From Burkholderiales bacterium (lineage in GTDB: Bacteria; Pseudomonadota; Gammaproteobacteria; Burkholderiales; Usitatibacteraceae), in assembly GCA_025360815.1 (NCBI GenBank), contig JANYBL010000018.1, forward strand, positions 35,817-99,816: a DNA stretch of 64,000 nt, read 5' to 3'. The notes below the pieces were generated by a model. That model did not search any database and was not told the DNA's origin. It worked only from the letters and a program-made list of their open reading frames with translations. The translations under genes were made by a program, and so were the position numbers. Positions 63,231 through 64,000 of this stretch are shown here, in pieces. Within the stretch, counting starts at the first letter, position 1, and each line of letters begins with the position of its first letter.

Positions 63231-63644
63231 TCATTGACGCTTGCTTCTCATGGCACGAGTTTGCTCGATGGCGCTGTTGTTCAACAACTGCTGGTATTGT
63301 GCGCTACCGATAGGAACCAAAGCAACCTCGCCTTTTTCGTTGAAATGCAAACCCCAGCCATAAGACTTGGCCAAAGGAGAGGTTCGCATACAAGCCATGG
63401 GTTTGGAGAAGAAGGCAGACCAAAGCTCATTTCGCTTGGCTTGGCGTTGCAATGGCATGATGCCGGTTCGCTCAATGTGCACAGCGAACTGAACTTCTTC
63501 TTGCGTCTGCTTGTAGGGATGCGGGGCGATGAGTTCGTATTCGATTTGCGCGATTGATCGCTTACCTGCGTGCGCAGGCGGGACGGAACCAACCTTTGCT
63601 TTGGTATCGGGAGACGCTGCGATAAAGGTGTTGATGTAGTTCAC
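63231..63644 (-). CDS. DUF6157-family protein
   Basis: A 137-residue cytoplasmic protein matching the DUF6157 family by NYINTFIAASPDTKAKVG near the start, IAQIEYELIAPHPYKQTQEEV, and SPLAKSYGWGLHFNEKGEVAL. Function is unknown. The frame runs to a TTG at 63668, but the GTG at 63644 begins at the family's usual N-terminus. Upstream at 63687-63652 is an 11-codon mini-frame (MKYKILIGVAS, then stop) with its own GGAGAG site. It ends seven bases before the GTG and may couple translation. The IS21-type end begins about 35 bases upstream of the mini-frame, close enough to have displaced the promoter. Confidence 0.82.
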   Translation of the reverse strand: MNYINTFIAASPDTKAKVGSVPPAHAGKRSIAQIEYELIAPHPYKQTQEEVQFAVHIERTGIMPLQRQAKRNELWSAFFSKPMACMRTSPLAKSYGWGLHFNEKGEVALVPIGSAQYQQLLNNSAIEQTRAMRSKRQ

Positions 63645-63721
63645 GTTTAACTCAACTTGCAACGCCAATCAGGATTTTGTATTTCATTTTGCTCTCCAAA
63701 TTTTAGCCGGGCGAACGCTCT

Positions 63722-64000
63722 TGTCAGCAGCGGTTGTAAACTGATACACAGCAGCGATTGAAAACTGATACACCGTTTTGAGATGATGGCTGCTTTTCGG
63801 AGCGGTCTTGAAACCCAACGAGGTGTATGTGGAAATTCAGTTATTGAGCAAGCATGGGTACAGTTTGAGGCGGATCGCCGCCGAGGTGGGGTGTGCGGTA
63901 AACACGGTGCGGCGGCACCTGGCGCTGGAAGCTGTGCCGAAATATGAACGCAAGGTCAAGCGCGCCACCAAGCTAGCCGCGCACGAGGGCTACCTGCGCG
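63722..64000 (+). mobile_element. IS21-family insertion sequence, left end (truncated by window)
   Basis: The element appears to begin at TGTCAGCAGCGGTTGTAAAC (63722). Two near-identical copies of about 24 bases with the core GCAGCGRTTGWAAACTGATAC lie head to tail at 63725-63773. Such multiple terminal repeats are typical of IS21 ends, where the transposase binds. istA follows within 60 bases. The right end and istB lie outside the window, so completeness is unknown. Confidence 0.85.
63808..64000 (+). CDS. istA: IS21-family transposase IstA, N-terminal part
   Basis: Translation from a TTG at 63808 (GGAG six bases before) gives MKPNEVYVEIQLLSKHGYSL and then RRIAAEVGCAVNTVRRHLAL. This is the helix-turn-helix opening of IstA transposases, followed by PKYERKVKRATKLAAHEGYLR. 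The gene runs off the right edge after about 64 codons. IstA is the DDE transposase; its IstB helper ATPase should follow outside the window. A GTG seven codons later is an alternative start. Confidence 0.85.
   Translation, partial: MKPNEVYVEIQLLSKHGYSLRRIAAEVGCAVNTVRRHLALEAVPKYERKVKRATKLAAHEGYLR

Overview
The window looks like chromosomal DNA of a betaproteobacterium, probably of the order Burkholderiales. The case rests on gene order: gyrA-serC-pheA-hisC-tyrA-aroA beside an OmpA-family gene, ubiG and gph is a classic betaproteobacterial neighbourhood. Polyhydroxyalkanoate genes (phaR, phasin), a 2-methylcitrate cluster and a glutathione-dependent formaldehyde pathway fit the same group. Base composition is moderate and coding density is high. 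One insertion sequence enters at the right edge.

Layout. 1-2.7 kb: sdhC-sdhD-sdhA of succinate dehydrogenase (minus strand, sdhB lies outside). 3.3-3.6 kb: an orphan HicB-like antitoxin. 3.8-13.9 kb: a propionyl-CoA region with a divergent GntR regulator, two CitE/Mcl-type CoA-ester lyases around a double-hotdog mesaconyl-CoA hydratase, then prpB, a GNAT, a VOC protein, prpC, an unknown gene and prpD. 14.5-16.5 kb: frmA-fghA. 16.8-27 kb (minus): gyrA, a DUF2059 protein, a VapBC-like pair and serC-pheA-hisC-tyrA-aroA. 27.5-32.7 kb: ompA-like, an MTA/SAH deaminase family hydrolase, ubiG, a DUF1501 protein and gph. 32.7-43.3 kb: msrA, sodB, an M14 carboxypeptidase, a di-haem peroxidase, moaA, a DUF2461 protein and a GAF-PAS-GAF-GGDEF-EAL protein. 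43.4-53.1 kb (minus): a peptide-type ABC transporter with three consecutive binding proteins. 53.5-58.7 kb: a TraB/GumN-like protein, a glycine-zipper protein, rimO, phaR and a phasin. 59.1-63 kb: a TPP riboswitch followed by a TonB-dependent receptor, a PnuC/PnuT permease and a NadR-like P-loop kinase. 63.2-64 kb: a DUF6157 gene and the left end of an IS21-family element with a partial istA.

How genes work together. The 4-14 kb region joins two routes for propionyl-CoA: the 2-methylcitrate cycle (PrpC, PrpD, PrpB) and the glyoxylate-linked beta-methylmalyl-CoA/mesaconyl-CoA reactions. Both could feed succinate dehydrogenase next door. The 59-63 kb operon reads as a complete thiamine salvage route: outer-membrane receptor, inner-membrane permease and trapping kinase under one thiamine pyrophosphate sensor.

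Two sequence-level signals cut across the genes. One is a dispersed ~30-bp element (core CTAGTAYTGGCGGGC and its complement), single or as a hairpin, in spacers, inside operons and apparently in frame in coding regions. The other is a set of short head-to-tail tandem repeats (mostly 11-14 bp units, 2-4 copies) in many intergenic spacers. A strong promoter with a lux-box-like palindrome in front of the GGDEF-EAL gene is also notable. All assignments are by reading; no database search was run.
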